Source of the DNA: an uncultured Clostridia bacterium
Lineage (GTDB): Bacteria > Bacillota > Clostridia > Christensenellales > Borkfalkiaceae
DNA: 45,690 nt
Assembly: GCA_944341895.1 (NCBI GenBank)
Contig: CALVMB010000008.1
Coordinates: 1 to 45,690, forward strand
Direction of reading: 5' to 3'
Positions 16,435 to 26,697 of the stretch are shown piece by piece. A program made the translations under genes and the position numbers. Under the pieces are notes generated by a model that saw nothing but the letters and a program-made list of their open reading frames with translations, was not told the origin of the DNA and searched no databases. Within the stretch, counting starts at the first letter, position 1. Every line of letters starts with the position of its first letter.

Positions 16435-17751
16435 TCAGCGCATGAACGGAAGTTTTTTGCCGCTTCTGATCTGCTTCATCATGATCTTGGTCTGCTCGAA
16501 CTGTTTGAGAAGTTGGTTGATCTCCTGCACCGTGGTGCCCGAACCCGCCGCGATGCGCTTTTTGCGCGAGGAGTTGATGATCTCGGGCTTGTCGCGCTCC
16601 TTGCGGGTCATGGAAAGGATCATCGCCTTCATGCGCTCCATCTTGCGCTCGTCGAAGTCGCTCTCCTTGATCTTGAGTTTGCTCATGCCCGGCATCATGC
16701 CCATGACGGCGGCGGCGCCGCCCATCTTTTTGAGCGATTCGAACTGATCGAGATAGTCTTCCAGCGTGAACGACGCGTCGCGCAGTTTCTTTTCCAGTTT
16801 TTTCGCCTGTTCCTCGGTGACCGCCTCCTGCGCCTTTTCGATGAGCGAAAGCACGTCGCCCATGCCCAGAATGCGGCTCGCCATGCGGTCGGGATAGAAC
16901 GCTTCCAGATCGGTGAGTTTTTCGCCCACGCCGATGAACTTGATGGGTTTGCCCGTGACCGCCTTGATGGACAGGCAGGCGCCGCCGCGGGTGTCGCCGT
17001 CCAGTTTGGTGAGGATGACGCCCGTCACGTCCAGCCGCTTGTTGAAGGTATCGGCGACGTTGACGGCGTCCTGGCCCGTCATCGCGTCGACGGTGAGCAG
17101 GATCTCGGCGGGCGAAACTTCCTTGCGGATGTTTTCCAGTTCCTGCATGAGCGCGTCGTCGATGTGCAGGCGGCCCGCCGTATCGATGATGAGGGTATCG
17201 TACCCCATCGAACGGGCGTGTTCCACCGCCTGTTTCGCCGTCTTGACGGGGTTCTGCGTCCCCTTTTCGAACACCTCGACGCCCGCCTTGCCGCCCACGA
17301 CCTGCAACTGGTTGATGGCGGCGGGACGGTAGATGTCGCACGCGGCGAGCAACGGCTTTTTGCCCTGCTTTTTCAGGTACACGGCAAGTTTGCCGCACAG
17401 CGTGGTCTTGCCCGCGCCCTGCAGTCCGCACATCATGATGACGGTGGGCGGGCGGTCGGCGACCTCGAGTTTGGCGTTGGAAGAGCCCATCAGCGCGATG
17501 AGTTCCTCGTTGACGATCTTGATGACCTGCTGGGCGGGGTTCAGGCTTTTGAGGATCTCCTGCCCCACCGCCTTTTCGGAGACGTCGGCGATGAACTTTT
17601 TGGCGACGAAGATGTTGACGTCTGCCTCGAGCAGGGCGATGCGCACCTCGCGCATGGCGCCCTTGATCTCCAGTTCGGTCAGCCTGCCGTGCTTGGTCAG
17701 TTTGGAAAATATGTGGTTGAGTCTCTCGGAGAGAGAAGAAAACAGTGCCAT
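16435..17751 (-). CDS. ffh: Ffh, signal recognition particle GTPase
   Basis: 438 aa. With 4.5S/scRNA it recognises signal peptides and delivers ribosomes to FtsY. N domain (MALFSSLSERLNHIFSKL), G domain with MMCGLQGAGKTTLCGKLA (Walker A), DIYRPAAINQL, LIIDTAGRLHID and LTKLDGDTRGGACLS, then the Met-rich M domain (MGGAAAVMGMMPGM) ending KLPFMR. Start at 17751 follows AAGGGGATAGT and lies one base from the ylxM stop. The frame continues upstream but overlaps ylxM. Confidence 0.97.
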   Translation of the reverse strand: MALFSSLSERLNHIFSKLTKHGRLTELEIKGAMREVRIALLEADVNIFVAKKFIADVSEKAVGQEILKSLNPAQQVIKIVNEELIALMGSSNAKLEVADRPPTVIMMCGLQGAGKTTLCGKLAVYLKKQGKKPLLAACDIYRPAAINQLQVVGGKAGVEVFEKGTQNPVKTAKQAVEHARSMGYDTLIIDTAGRLHIDDALMQELENIRKEVSPAEILLTVDAMTGQDAVNVADTFNKRLDVTGVILTKLDGDTRGGACLSIKAVTGKPIKFIGVGEKLTDLEAFYPDRMASRILGMGDVLSLIEKAQEAVTEEQAKKLEKKLRDASFTLEDYLDQFESLKKMGGAAAVMGMMPGMSKLKIKESDFDERKMERMKAMILSMTRKERDKPEIINSSRKKRIAAGSGTTVQEINQLLKQFEQTKIMMKQIRSGKKLPFMR

Positions 17752-17752
17752 A

Positions 17753-18148
17753 CTATCCCCTTTCTTGCTGGTTTTCCTCCGCCTCGGACGGGGCGGAGGA
17801 CATCGCGTCCGCCTCTGCTTCGGACAGGGCGGAGAGCATCGCGTCCGTCTCCGCGCGGTACTGCGGGTGCGCATCCGCAAAGGCGGCGACGAGCGCCGCC
17901 GTGCGGGCGCGCCTGTTTTCGGCTTCCGCCGCGCGCCCGACGAATTGCAGTTTTTGTTCGTATTCGTCCAACAGAGCGCGGCTCTTGGCGAGCGTGTCCG
18001 ACACGCTCTGTTTGGAAACGCCCTTTTGTTCGGCGATCTCGGTCAGCGAGAGGTCACAGCGGTAGTACAGTTCGCAGATCTCGCGTTGGTGCGCGGTGAG
18101 AAGCGGACCGTACGCCTCCCACAGCCGTTCGAATTTCAGATCGATCAC
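17753..18148 (-). CDS. ylxM: YlxM/p13-like helix-turn-helix protein
   Basis: 131 aa from a GTG start preceded by AAGGGGGCACC. Sigma-70 region 4-like HTH: LLTAHQREICELYYRCDLSL, then EIAEQKGVSKQSVSDTLAKS. YlxM stands next to ffh and ftsY in Firmicutes and modulates the SRP GTPase cycle in Streptococcus. After the HTH the protein has an Ala- and Glu-rich acidic tail (residues ~85-131), longer than in many homologues. Also in frame is a GTG further upstream at 18211 without a ribosome site. Confidence 0.9.
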   Translation of the reverse strand: MIDLKFERLWEAYGPLLTAHQREICELYYRCDLSLTEIAEQKGVSKQSVSDTLAKSRALLDEYEQKLQFVGRAAEAENRRARTAALVAAFADAHPQYRAETDAMLSALSEAEADAMSSAPSEAEENQQERG

Positions 18149-18240
18149 GGTGCCCCCTTCGCGCGGCGGCAGAGCGCGCCGCACGGCTTTACCCGCCGCC
18201 GCACGCGGCACGCGGGCAGGTCACGGGCGTTTTTGCCCGT

Positions 18241-19134
18241 TCAGAGAATGCCTTCGGTAAATTCCTCGGCGTCGAACAGTTCGAGGTCCTCCATCTTTTC
18301 GCCCGTGCCCACGAACAGGACGGGGATCTTGAGTTCGCCGCACAGCGAAATGACGAAGCCGCCCTTTGCCGTGCCGTCCAGTTTGGTCAGCACGATGCCG
18401 TCCAGATCCACCGCCTCGTCGAACAGGCGCGCCTGCGAGAGGGCGTTCTGCCCCGTCGTCGCGTCCAGAACGAGCAGTTTGTAAAAATGCGCTTCGGGAT
18501 AATCGCGCCCGACCACGCGGTCCATCTTTTTGAGTTCTTCCATCAGGTTCGCCTTGACGTGCAGGCGCCCCGCCGTATCCACGATGACCACGTCGGTGCC
18601 CTTGGCCTTGGCGGAGGAAACGGCGTCGTACACCACCGCGGACGGGTCGCTCCCCTCCTCGTGCTTGACGATGCGCACTTTGGCGCGTTCCGCCCACACG
18701 GTCAGTTGATCCGCCGCCGCCGCGCGGAAGGTATCCGCCGCCGCGACGGTGACGCTCTTTTTCTGCCGCACGAAGTAGTTGGCGAGTTTGCCGATGGTCG
18801 TCGTCTTGCCCACGCCGTTCACGCCCACGAGCATGATGACGGCGGGATATTCGATCTCGGGCACCTCCGCCTCGCAGAGGGTATCCTCGATGACGTCTTT
18901 CAGAAGATCGACGACATATTCCTTGTCCTTGAGTTTTTCGCGCTTCGCCTCTTCGCGGATCTGCTCGACGATGTCCTCCGCCGTGGTGACGGAGATGTCG
19001 GCGGAGATGAGGATCTCCTCCAACTCGTCGTAAAAATCGTCGCCGATGCCGCGCGCGAACAGCGCGGAGAGTTTGGATGCGATGCCGTCACGCGTCTTTT
19101 TGAGCGCGCCGACGATCTTGCCGAACAGTCCCAT
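18241..19134 (-). CDS. ftsY: FtsY, SRP receptor GTPase
   Basis: 297 aa, lacking the long acidic A domain of enterobacteria, as usual in Gram-positives. MGLFGKIVGALKKTRDGI (amphipathic, membrane-contacting) then NG domain: MLVGVNGVGKTTTIGKLA, AADTFRAAAADQL, VIVDTAGRLHVKANLM, VLTKLDGTAKGG and GTGEKMEDLELFD. AAGGGG precedes the start. Lies between smc and ylxM, with a 128-bp hairpin-rich gap to smc and a 92-bp gap to ylxM. Confidence 0.97.
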   Translation of the reverse strand: MGLFGKIVGALKKTRDGIASKLSALFARGIGDDFYDELEEILISADISVTTAEDIVEQIREEAKREKLKDKEYVVDLLKDVIEDTLCEAEVPEIEYPAVIMLVGVNGVGKTTTIGKLANYFVRQKKSVTVAAADTFRAAAADQLTVWAERAKVRIVKHEEGSDPSAVVYDAVSSAKAKGTDVVIVDTAGRLHVKANLMEELKKMDRVVGRDYPEAHFYKLLVLDATTGQNALSQARLFDEAVDLDGIVLTKLDGTAKGGFVISLCGELKIPVLFVGTGEKMEDLELFDAEEFTEGIL

Positions 19135-19262
19135 AATTGCCCCTTGCCGCGCATAGCGCGGAAAACCGAACTTTTCTGCCGCCGCGCGGAATAGCGTGCG
19201 GCGGCAATTTCAAACTTTTCTCGCCCCCGCGGAATGCCGCGCGGCCGCGGAAAGCAAACTTT
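19135..19262. repeat. Imperfect tandem hairpin repeat between smc and ftsY
   Basis: On the minus strand three units of roughly 40-45 bases begin with an AAAAGTTYG-like block followed by a TTCCGCG- or GCCGC-rich hairpin. No gene fits. It may pause or process the polycistronic mRNA between smc and ftsY; function not shown. Confidence 0.5.
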
Positions 19263-22200
19263 TTAATTCACCGTATCCCCGCCCAGGCGGCTCTCCACTT
19301 CGGAAAGTTTGACGGAGACGATCTTGGAAACGCCCTTTTCCTCCATGGTGACGCCGAACAGGCTGTCCGCCTTTTCCATGGTCGGCTTGCGGTGGGTGAT
19401 GACGATGAACTGCGTTTCCTTTGCGAATTTCTTCAAGAACTGCGCGAATTTATCCACGTTCGCCTCGTCCAGCGCCGCCTCGATCTCGTCCAGCACGCAG
19501 AAGGGCATGGGACGCAGCATGAGGATGGCGAACAGGATGGCGATCGCGGTGAGCGCGCGTTCGCCGCCCGAGAGCAGCGAGATCTTGGTCAGTTTTTTGC
19601 CGGGCGGGCAAGCCACGATCTCCACGCCCGCACTGAGCGCGTCGTCGCATTCGGAATAATCCATCTGCAACTCCGCCCTGCCGCCGCCGAACAGTTCCTT
19701 GAACAGTTTTTTGAAGTTTTCGTTGATGCGGTTGAAGCCCTCGTCGAACTGCTTTTGCATTTCGCCCTTGAGTTCTTCGAGCGCGGCGGTGGTATCGTCG
19801 ATGCCCTTCTGCACGTCGTCGCGCTGGGCGGTCATCTCCTCGTACTGCGCGTTGAGCGTCTCGTACTCTTCGAGCGCGTTGTGGTTGATGGCGCCGAGCG
19901 CCGCGATCTCGCGTTTAAGGCGGTTGACCGCCGTCTGCCCCGCCTTGGGGTCGAACGCCTCGTCCTTGTACGCGAGACAGGTCTCGTAGGTCTCTTCGTA
20001 CTCCTCGCGGATGCGCTCTTCGAGGTTGTCCAGTTCGGAATCGATCTTGGTCAGTTCGATCTCCTGCGCGTGGCGGCGTTCGGAAAGCGCCTCGATGCGG
20101 TCGTTGACCGCCTTGGTCTCGCTGAGCGCGTTTTCCATGGCGGCGTTGAGTTTTTCCTTCTCGCGCAGGCGCTCGTCGCGCTCGGCGCGAAGCGCGGCGA
20201 GTTCGCGCTGACGCTCGGGCGTGAGCGCCGCTTTTTCCGCCATATCTTCGAGGTCGGCCACAGTGGCGACGATGTTTTCGATGTTCTGCTTTGCGTCCGC
20301 GATGCGGCGGATGAGTTCCTCGCGCTCGCGCGTGAGGCGCTCCGCCTCGGCGTGCGCCGCCTCGGCGGCGGCGCGGTACTGCGCCGCATACACCTGCAAC
20401 GAATTCTGGCGCAGGTTGTGTTCGGTGAGCGAAGAGCGCAGTTTTTCGTATTCCTCGCGGCGGCGCTCCGTCTCTCCTTCCACGCCCGTGGTGAAGCGGG
20501 AGATCTGCTGTTCGCCCTCGGAAGAGGTGGAAAACTCGGTATCGATGCCGCGCATGCGCTCGTGCAGTACGGCAAGCGTGTCTTCCTGCACTTTGAGTTC
20601 CCTGGAATCGGCGGCGATCTTCTCTTCCAGCGCCGCCTTTTTCTCGGCGAGCGCGGCAAGTTTGCTGCGCGCTTCCTGGAAACTTTCGCGCAGCGTTTCC
20701 AGTTCGGAAGCCGCCTTTTTGCGCTTTTCCTCGGCGGCAAGGCGCGCCGCGGCGATCTTTTCGCGCTCTTTTTTGGCGGCGTCCACGCCCGCCTGCGCTT
20801 CCTCGACCTTGCGCTCGTTGGCGAGCAGGTTGCCCTTGTTCTCGTTGCGCGAGCCGCCCGTCATGGAGCCGCCCGTCGAGATAACGTCGCCGTCCAGCGT
20901 GACGATGCGGAAGGCGTGCGGGTATTTTTTGGCGATCGCCGTCGCATTGGCGATGTTGTCGCAGATGAGGGTGTTGCCGATGAGGTTGAAAATGACGTTG
21001 TCGTAATACTTGTCGTAACGGATGAGTTCGTTCGCCAGCCCGACGGCGCCCGCCTCTTTGAGGGCGCGGCGGGTGTACTCCGTCTCGTAATGCGGTTTGA
21101 GCGACGCCACGGGCAGGAAAGTGACCTGTCCGCCGCGGCTGCGCTTCAGGTATTCGATGAGCGCGCGCGCGTCGTCCGACGTGGCGGTGACGATGTTCTG
21201 CATGGCGCCGCCGAACGCCGTTTCGATGGCGACCTCGTACTTTTCGTCGCACTTGACGATGTCGGCGATGACGCCCTTGATGCGTCCCGCGAGGGCGGGA
21301 TCGCGGCGGGCGTCGCCCATGAGTTTTTTGACGGAGAATTTATAGCCCTCGAATTCGTCCTTGACCGAACGGTAAAACCTGGCGCGGTCCTCGAGCGCCG
21401 AAATGCGCGCGTTGCAGTGGAACAGCGCCTCGCCCAGTTCCTCCGCCTTCTGCGCGAGCGCGTCCACGTCCGCCTGTTTGGCGGCGCGCAGTTCCTGCTC
21501 GCGGGAGACGTATTCTTCCAGTTCCTGTTTCCAGTCTTCGCATTCGGCGAGGGACTTCCGGTTCGCCTCGCACTCGCCGCGCAGGCGCTCGGCGACGGCG
21601 AAGATCTCGGCGATGCGCTCCTCCACCGCTTCCTTTTTGGCGGACAGCGTGCCGATGTTCTGGCGGATCTCGGACAGGTTTTCCAGCCTGCCGATCACGT
21701 CTTTGCGCGATTCGTCCGTCCACGCCTCGTGCGCGGAGAGTTTTTCGCCAAGCGCCGCGATCTCGGCGGCGATCTCCTCGCTCTCGCGGCGGGTCTGTTC
21801 GATGCGCGCCTCGCGTTCGGCGGCAACCGCTTCGGACGCCGCGATCTCCTTTGCGAGCGTTTCCAGGCGCTCTTCGCCCTCGGAAACGGTCGCCTCGTCG
21901 CTCTTTTGCTGTTCTTTGAAAAAGGAGATGCGCTCGCGGATGACGTTGGCGTCCCCTTCCTTTTTCTGCATTTCGACGGTGAACTGCAGGATGCCGTCGT
22001 TGAGCTCCTGCAATTTGGAATCGCTCTCGGCGAGCCGCCTGCCCGCTTCGCCGTAACGGCGTTCGAGCGCTTCCGCCTCGGCGCGCGCCGCGTCGATGCC
22101 TCCCTGGATCTCTTCGAGCAGGGTGCGGAAATGCGCGCGGGCGCTCGCCGCGTTGTCGTGCTTGTAAATATAGAGATTGATCTCGGCGTTTTTGAGTTCG

Positions 22201-22862
22201 TCGTAGAACGCGCGGTATTTTTTGGTCTTTTCCGCCTGGCGCGCGAGCGGCGCGAGCATGTGCTCGACCTCGCCCATGCGCTGTAAAAAGATGTTGAGGT
22301 TGTTGTAGGAATTGGCGAGCCTGCGCTCGATGTCCTGGCGGCGGGACTTGAACATCAGAATGCCCGTCGCTTCCTCAAAAATGGCACGGCGATCCTCGGG
22401 CTTGGCATTCATGATCTGTTCGATCTTGCCCTGCCCGATGATGGAATAGCCTTCCTTGCCCAGCCCGACGGCGTGCAGACGATCGACGATGTCCTTCATG
22501 CGGCAGGGCTGTTTGTTGATGAGATATTCGCTGTCGCCGCTGCGGTACAGGCGGCGGGTCATGGCGACCTCGTCGTAATCGAGATCGGCGAACATATGCG
22601 TCGAGTTGTCGAAGGTGAGCGTCACCTCGCAGAACGACTGGCTCTTGCGCGTCTGCGTGCCGCCGAAAATGACGTCCTGCATGCTCGAACCGCGCATGGT
22701 CTTGGCAGACTGTTCGCCGAACACCCAGCGGATGGAATCGGCGACGTTGCTCTTGCCGCAGCCGTTCGGGCCGACGATGCAGGTGACGCCGTTATCGAAT
22801 TTGATCTCGGTCCTGTCCGCAAAGGACTTGAACCCGTTGAGTTCGACTTTCTTAAAATTCAA
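19263..22862 (-). CDS. smc: SMC, chromosome condensation ATPase
   Basis: 1199 aa. Works with ScpA and ScpB to extrude DNA loops and organise newly replicated origins. N-terminal GFKSFADRTEI and Walker A GPNGCGKSN (residues 31-39), long coiled coil, central hinge around SRGGQVTFLPVASLKPHY and SVTGGSR-like TGGSMTGGSRN, second coiled coil, then LLSGGERALTAIAILFAIL signature and VLDEIEAALDEANV Walker B. The start is a TTG at 22862 with GGAGGAGCACA upstream, overlapping the end of rnc by 11 bases; no ATG fits. Same order as in Bacillus (rnc-smc-ftsY). Confidence 0.96.
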   Translation of the reverse strand: MNFKKVELNGFKSFADRTEIKFDNGVTCIVGPNGCGKSNVADSIRWVFGEQSAKTMRGSSMQDVIFGGTQTRKSQSFCEVTLTFDNSTHMFADLDYDEVAMTRRLYRSGDSEYLINKQPCRMKDIVDRLHAVGLGKEGYSIIGQGKIEQIMNAKPEDRRAIFEEATGILMFKSRRQDIERRLANSYNNLNIFLQRMGEVEHMLAPLARQAEKTKKYRAFYDELKNAEINLYIYKHDNAASARAHFRTLLEEIQGGIDAARAEAEALERRYGEAGRRLAESDSKLQELNDGILQFTVEMQKKEGDANVIRERISFFKEQQKSDEATVSEGEERLETLAKEIAASEAVAAEREARIEQTRRESEEIAAEIAALGEKLSAHEAWTDESRKDVIGRLENLSEIRQNIGTLSAKKEAVEERIAEIFAVAERLRGECEANRKSLAECEDWKQELEEYVSREQELRAAKQADVDALAQKAEELGEALFHCNARISALEDRARFYRSVKDEFEGYKFSVKKLMGDARRDPALAGRIKGVIADIVKCDEKYEVAIETAFGGAMQNIVTATSDDARALIEYLKRSRGGQVTFLPVASLKPHYETEYTRRALKEAGAVGLANELIRYDKYYDNVIFNLIGNTLICDNIANATAIAKKYPHAFRIVTLDGDVISTGGSMTGGSRNENKGNLLANERKVEEAQAGVDAAKKEREKIAAARLAAEEKRKKAASELETLRESFQEARSKLAALAEKKAALEEKIAADSRELKVQEDTLAVLHERMRGIDTEFSTSSEGEQQISRFTTGVEGETERRREEYEKLRSSLTEHNLRQNSLQVYAAQYRAAAEAAHAEAERLTREREELIRRIADAKQNIENIVATVADLEDMAEKAALTPERQRELAALRAERDERLREKEKLNAAMENALSETKAVNDRIEALSERRHAQEIELTKIDSELDNLEERIREEYEETYETCLAYKDEAFDPKAGQTAVNRLKREIAALGAINHNALEEYETLNAQYEEMTAQRDDVQKGIDDTTAALEELKGEMQKQFDEGFNRINENFKKLFKELFGGGRAELQMDYSECDDALSAGVEIVACPPGKKLTKISLLSGGERALTAIAILFAILMLRPMPFCVLDEIEAALDEANVDKFAQFLKKFAKETQFIVITHRKPTMEKADSLFGVTMEEKGVSKIVSVKLSEVESRLGGDTVN

Positions 22863-23520
22863 TGTGCTCCTCCCCTTTGGCGCGCAGCGCGCAGAGCAGC
22901 CGTTTTGCCGCCCGTTTTTCCGCTTCGCGCACGCTCTCGCCCTCGCCTTCGGCGGACATGCCTCCACCCGAGGCGCGCACCGTAAAATGCGGCGCATGCG
23001 CGGCGCCCGTGCGGGCGACGACGGAGTATTCCGCGAGCGGCAGATGCACGCCCTGCAAAAACTCCTGCAATTCCCCTTTATAGTTGCGCTCCGCGCCCCT
23101 GCCGGGCGAGAGATGTTTTTCCGCGAATGCGCGGGCACAGTCCATGCCGCCGTCCAGATAGATGCCGGCGACCAACGCTTCGAACAAGCTGGAGATCGCT
23201 TTTTTGCCCGTGATCCCGTCCGCCGTGCGCAGGTAGCGTTCCAGCCCCGCCGCGCGGACAGCCGCTTCCAGCGGGCGCGCGGAGACGAGGCGGATGCGGC
23301 GGGAGGTCATTTCGCCCTCGCTCGCGCCGCCTTCGCCGTACAGGCGTTCGGCGACGAGAAACCCGAGCAGAGCGTCGCCCAGAAATTCCAGCCGCTCGTT
23401 GCTCTCCGTGCCGTACAGCCCCGCATAAGAAGCGTGCGTGAAGCAGGTTTCGAGCAGGCGCTCGTCGCGGAAGCGGTAGCCCAGCCGCGCCTCGATATCG
23501 GCGCGCTCAGCCTTCTCCAC
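22852..23520 (-). CDS. rnc: Ribonuclease III with an altered catalytic signature
   Basis: 222 aa double-strand-specific RNase that processes rRNA and regulatory duplexes. Signature NERLEFLGDALLGF is intact. In the second catalytic block, where the family usually has (A/S)D-x-x-EA, this protein reads ISSLFEALVAGIYLDGG: the metal-binding Asp three residues before the Glu is Ser. The dsRNA-binding domain (NYKGELQEFLQ to EAEKRAAKRLL) is complete. Start: a GTG at 23520 with GGAGGCGCTCG upstream is favoured; an ATG at 23535 is the alternative. Overlaps plsX and smc, so translation is likely coupled. Confidence 0.92.
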   Translation of the reverse strand: MEKAERADIEARLGYRFRDERLLETCFTHASYAGLYGTESNERLEFLGDALLGFLVAERLYGEGGASEGEMTSRRIRLVSARPLEAAVRAAGLERYLRTADGITGKKAISSLFEALVAGIYLDGGMDCARAFAEKHLSPGRGAERNYKGELQEFLQGVHLPLAEYSVVARTGAAHAPHFTVRASGGGMSAEGEGESVREAEKRAAKRLLCALRAKGEEHIEF

Positions 23521-24538
23521 CGAGCGCCTCCGCATCCAGCCCCGCGAGCATTTCCTTGATGCTGTCCGTCAGTTTGCGCGCCGCCGCGTCCTTGGCCTGC
23601 AGGATGGACGCGCAGATGGAATCTTCCTTGCTCGAACCGTGCGATTTGACCACGACTTTGTCGATGCCCAAAAGCACCGCGCCGCCGTATTTGCTGTAAT
23701 CCATGACGTTTTTGATCTTTTTGAACGCCTTTTTCATGAACAGGGCGTAGCCGATCTTCGCCATGAACGACGCCTTGATGTTGGTTTTGATGATGTTCAT
23801 GAGCGCGAGCGCCGTGCCCTCGGTGGTCTTGAGCGCGATGTTGCCCGAAAACCCGTCGCAGACGGCGACGTCGATGTCCCCGCTCATGATGTCGCGCCCT
23901 TCCACGTTGCCTACGAAGCGGATGCCGGGCAATGTTTTGAGCAGGGCGTGCGCCTCCTGGTGGAGCGGATCGCCCTTGTGCTCCTCGGTGCCGTTGGTGA
24001 CCAGCCCCACGCGCGGTTCCGCGATGCCCATGGTACGGGCATATGCCGTGCCCATGATCGCAAAATGGCAGAGGTTGGCGGGCTTGCATTCGGCGTTCGC
24101 GCCCGCGTCGATGAGCAGGACTTTGCCGCCCTTGCCCGTAGGCAGAACGGGGCAGACCGCGGGGCGGGAAACGCCGCGGATGCGCCCGACGCGCAGGAGC
24201 GCGCCCGTGAGCACCGCGCCCGTGGACCCGGCGCAGACGAGGCCCTGCGCCTCGTCGTCCTCTTTGAGCATTTTCAGCGCCACGACCAGCGACGAATCGC
24301 GCTTCTGGCGGATCGCCGCCGTGGGCGAATCGTCCATGGTGATGACCTCGGTGCAGTGCACGATCTCCAGCCGCGCCGCGTCATACGGGAGCGCGCGCAG
24401 GCAGTCGCGGATCTTCGCTTCGTCCCCCGTCAGAACGACCTTGAGGTCCTTGTCCTTGGCGAGCGCGGCGACGGCGCCCTTGACGATCTCCGCGGGAGCG
24501 TGATCGCCGCCCATAGCGTCAACGATGATTTTGATCAT
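23507..24538 (-). CDS. plsX: PlsX, phosphate acyltransferase
   Basis: 343 aa. Makes acyl-phosphate from acyl-ACP for PlsY in phospholipid synthesis, peripheral at the membrane. MIKIIVDAMGGDHAPAEIVK, SPTAAIRQKRDSSLVVAL, CAGSTGAVLTGALLRVGRI, LIDAGANAECKP, VGLVTNGTEEHKG and CDGFSGNIALKTTEG cover the family. First gene of plsX-rnc-smc-ftsY-ylxM-ffh. The acpP gene often found between plsX and rnc is absent. A GGACCG hairpin and a TAAAAT lie upstream, but no convincing -35. Confidence 0.96.
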   Translation of the reverse strand: MIKIIVDAMGGDHAPAEIVKGAVAALAKDKDLKVVLTGDEAKIRDCLRALPYDAARLEIVHCTEVITMDDSPTAAIRQKRDSSLVVALKMLKEDDEAQGLVCAGSTGAVLTGALLRVGRIRGVSRPAVCPVLPTGKGGKVLLIDAGANAECKPANLCHFAIMGTAYARTMGIAEPRVGLVTNGTEEHKGDPLHQEAHALLKTLPGIRFVGNVEGRDIMSGDIDVAVCDGFSGNIALKTTEGTALALMNIIKTNIKASFMAKIGYALFMKKAFKKIKNVMDYSKYGGAVLLGIDKVVVKSHGSSKEDSICASILQAKDAAARKLTDSIKEMLAGLDAEALGGEG

Positions 24539-24651
24539 GATCCATCTTCCTTATTTCATTTTACGGACCGACGAAACGGTCCGAAGAACAACAAAACGAT
24601 CCCGCCGCCAAAACGGCGATGCCCCTGCCGCGACGTCGGTGTCTCCCTCAA

Positions 24652-24696
24652 AATCACGGCAAAAAGTTTTGTCAGCTCAAAACTTTTTGCGTGAAT
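24652..24696. repeat. Module A repeat, copy A2 (core)
   Basis: Core hairpin identical in its stem arms to A1, A3 and A4. The 5' flank (GCCGCGACGTCGGTGTCTCC) matches A4 rather than A1/A3, defining a second sub-family. Confidence 0.85.
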
Positions 24697-24707
24697 ACAA
24701 TTCTCTG

Positions 24708-24773
24708 CACGAGCGAAAACCGCGCTTTTCGCGGAGCGCACCCCATTTGCGCGTCAGCGCTCACGGAAAGGGT
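24708..24773 (-). repeat. Module C repeat, copy C2 (inverted)
   Basis: Reverse complement of C1 at 13789-13847 with scattered changes; shares the GGGTGCGCTCCGCGAAAAG block and the following hairpin. Confidence 0.75.
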
Positions 24774-24781
24774 GAATGCGG

Positions 24782-24900
24782 CACGCGTGGTGGCGGTGTG
24801 CCCTTACACCGCGCGCCGCAGAGGGGAAAACCGTTCGGGGTTCCCCTCAAAATCACGGCAAAAAGTTTTGTCAGCTCAAAACTTTTTGCGTGAATCCTTT
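24782..24900. repeat. Module A repeat, copy A3 (long form)
   Basis: About 118 bp nearly identical to A1 (22-138), including the left part GTGGTGGCGGTGTGCCC and the core hairpin. Confidence 0.9.
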
Positions 24901-24911
24901 CGTGAATAAAC

Positions 24912-24987
24912 CCTTCTGAAAAAGCCAAAACCACGCTTTTGGCTTTTTCCCCTTGCGCCGCTCGGGCGGCGTAAAGGAAGAGGGTGA
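24912..24987 (-). repeat. Module B repeat, copy B3 (inverted)
   Basis: Diverged reverse-complement copy of B1/B2: same GAAAAAGC-type stem and GGCGCAAGG block, with compensating changes in the hairpin arms (AAAAGC in place of AAAAAG in both arms). Confidence 0.75.
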
Positions 24988-25080
24988 AGCCGCGCGATCC
25001 AATGGAGGCGTGCCCCGAAAACATCGCGCGGCGAGGGAGAAAACGTCGGAGCGCTTGCCGCGACGGCGGTGTCTCCTTCC

Positions 25081-25130
25081 ACTCACGGCAAAAAGTTTTG
25101 TCAGCTCAAAACTTTTTGCGTGAATCCTTT
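25081..25130. repeat. Module A repeat, copy A4; probable asnS terminator
   Basis: Core hairpin of family A ending two bases before the asnS stop codon (25133-25135), the same arrangement as A1 at hslU. On the minus strand the stem is followed by a T-run. Confidence 0.85.
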
Positions 25131-25132
25131 TC

Positions 25133-26515
<1,383 letters not shown>

Positions 26516-26552
26516 AATGCTCCTCTCCCGACCGAATGGTGTTTTTCTTTTC

Positions 26553-26581
26553 ATTGTACCAAAATTTCACGCAAAGCGCAA
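26553..26581 (-). promoter_or_regulatory. Sigma-A promoter of asnS
   Basis: Minus strand TTGCGC (26576-26581), 17 bp, TACAAT (26553-26558), about 38 bp before the start codon; no room for a T-box leader. Confidence 0.75.
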
Positions 26582-26649
26582 GTGTATTGCACGAAAAACG
26601 CGCAAAATCGGAAAAAGCACCTTTTCGCCGTGAAACATTCCCGTTCGAC

Positions 26650-26681
26650 AAAAAATGCCCGCTCCCTTCGGGGAACGGGCA
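26650..26681 (-). terminator. Terminator of the GNAT-like gene
   Basis: Stem TGCCCG...CGGGCA with an inner CCC/GGG (26656-26681), followed on the minus strand by six T. Confidence 0.88.
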
Positions 26682-26697
26682 ACAGCCGCGGAGCGGC

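Larger units (their letters stand above)
24539..25132. other. Gene-free 594-bp region: mosaic of five repeat modules
   Basis: Between asnS stop and plsX start. In plus-strand order it holds A2 (24652-24696), C2 (24708-24773), A3 (24782-24900), B3 (24912-24987) and A4 (25081-25130). No open frame here resembles a protein. The first ~75 bases upstream of plsX hold a short GGACCG hairpin. Confidence 0.8.

Noticed and set aside
26516-26560. T-box leader upstream of asnS
   Set aside because: Only about 38 bp separate the promoter and the start codon, too short for a T-box.
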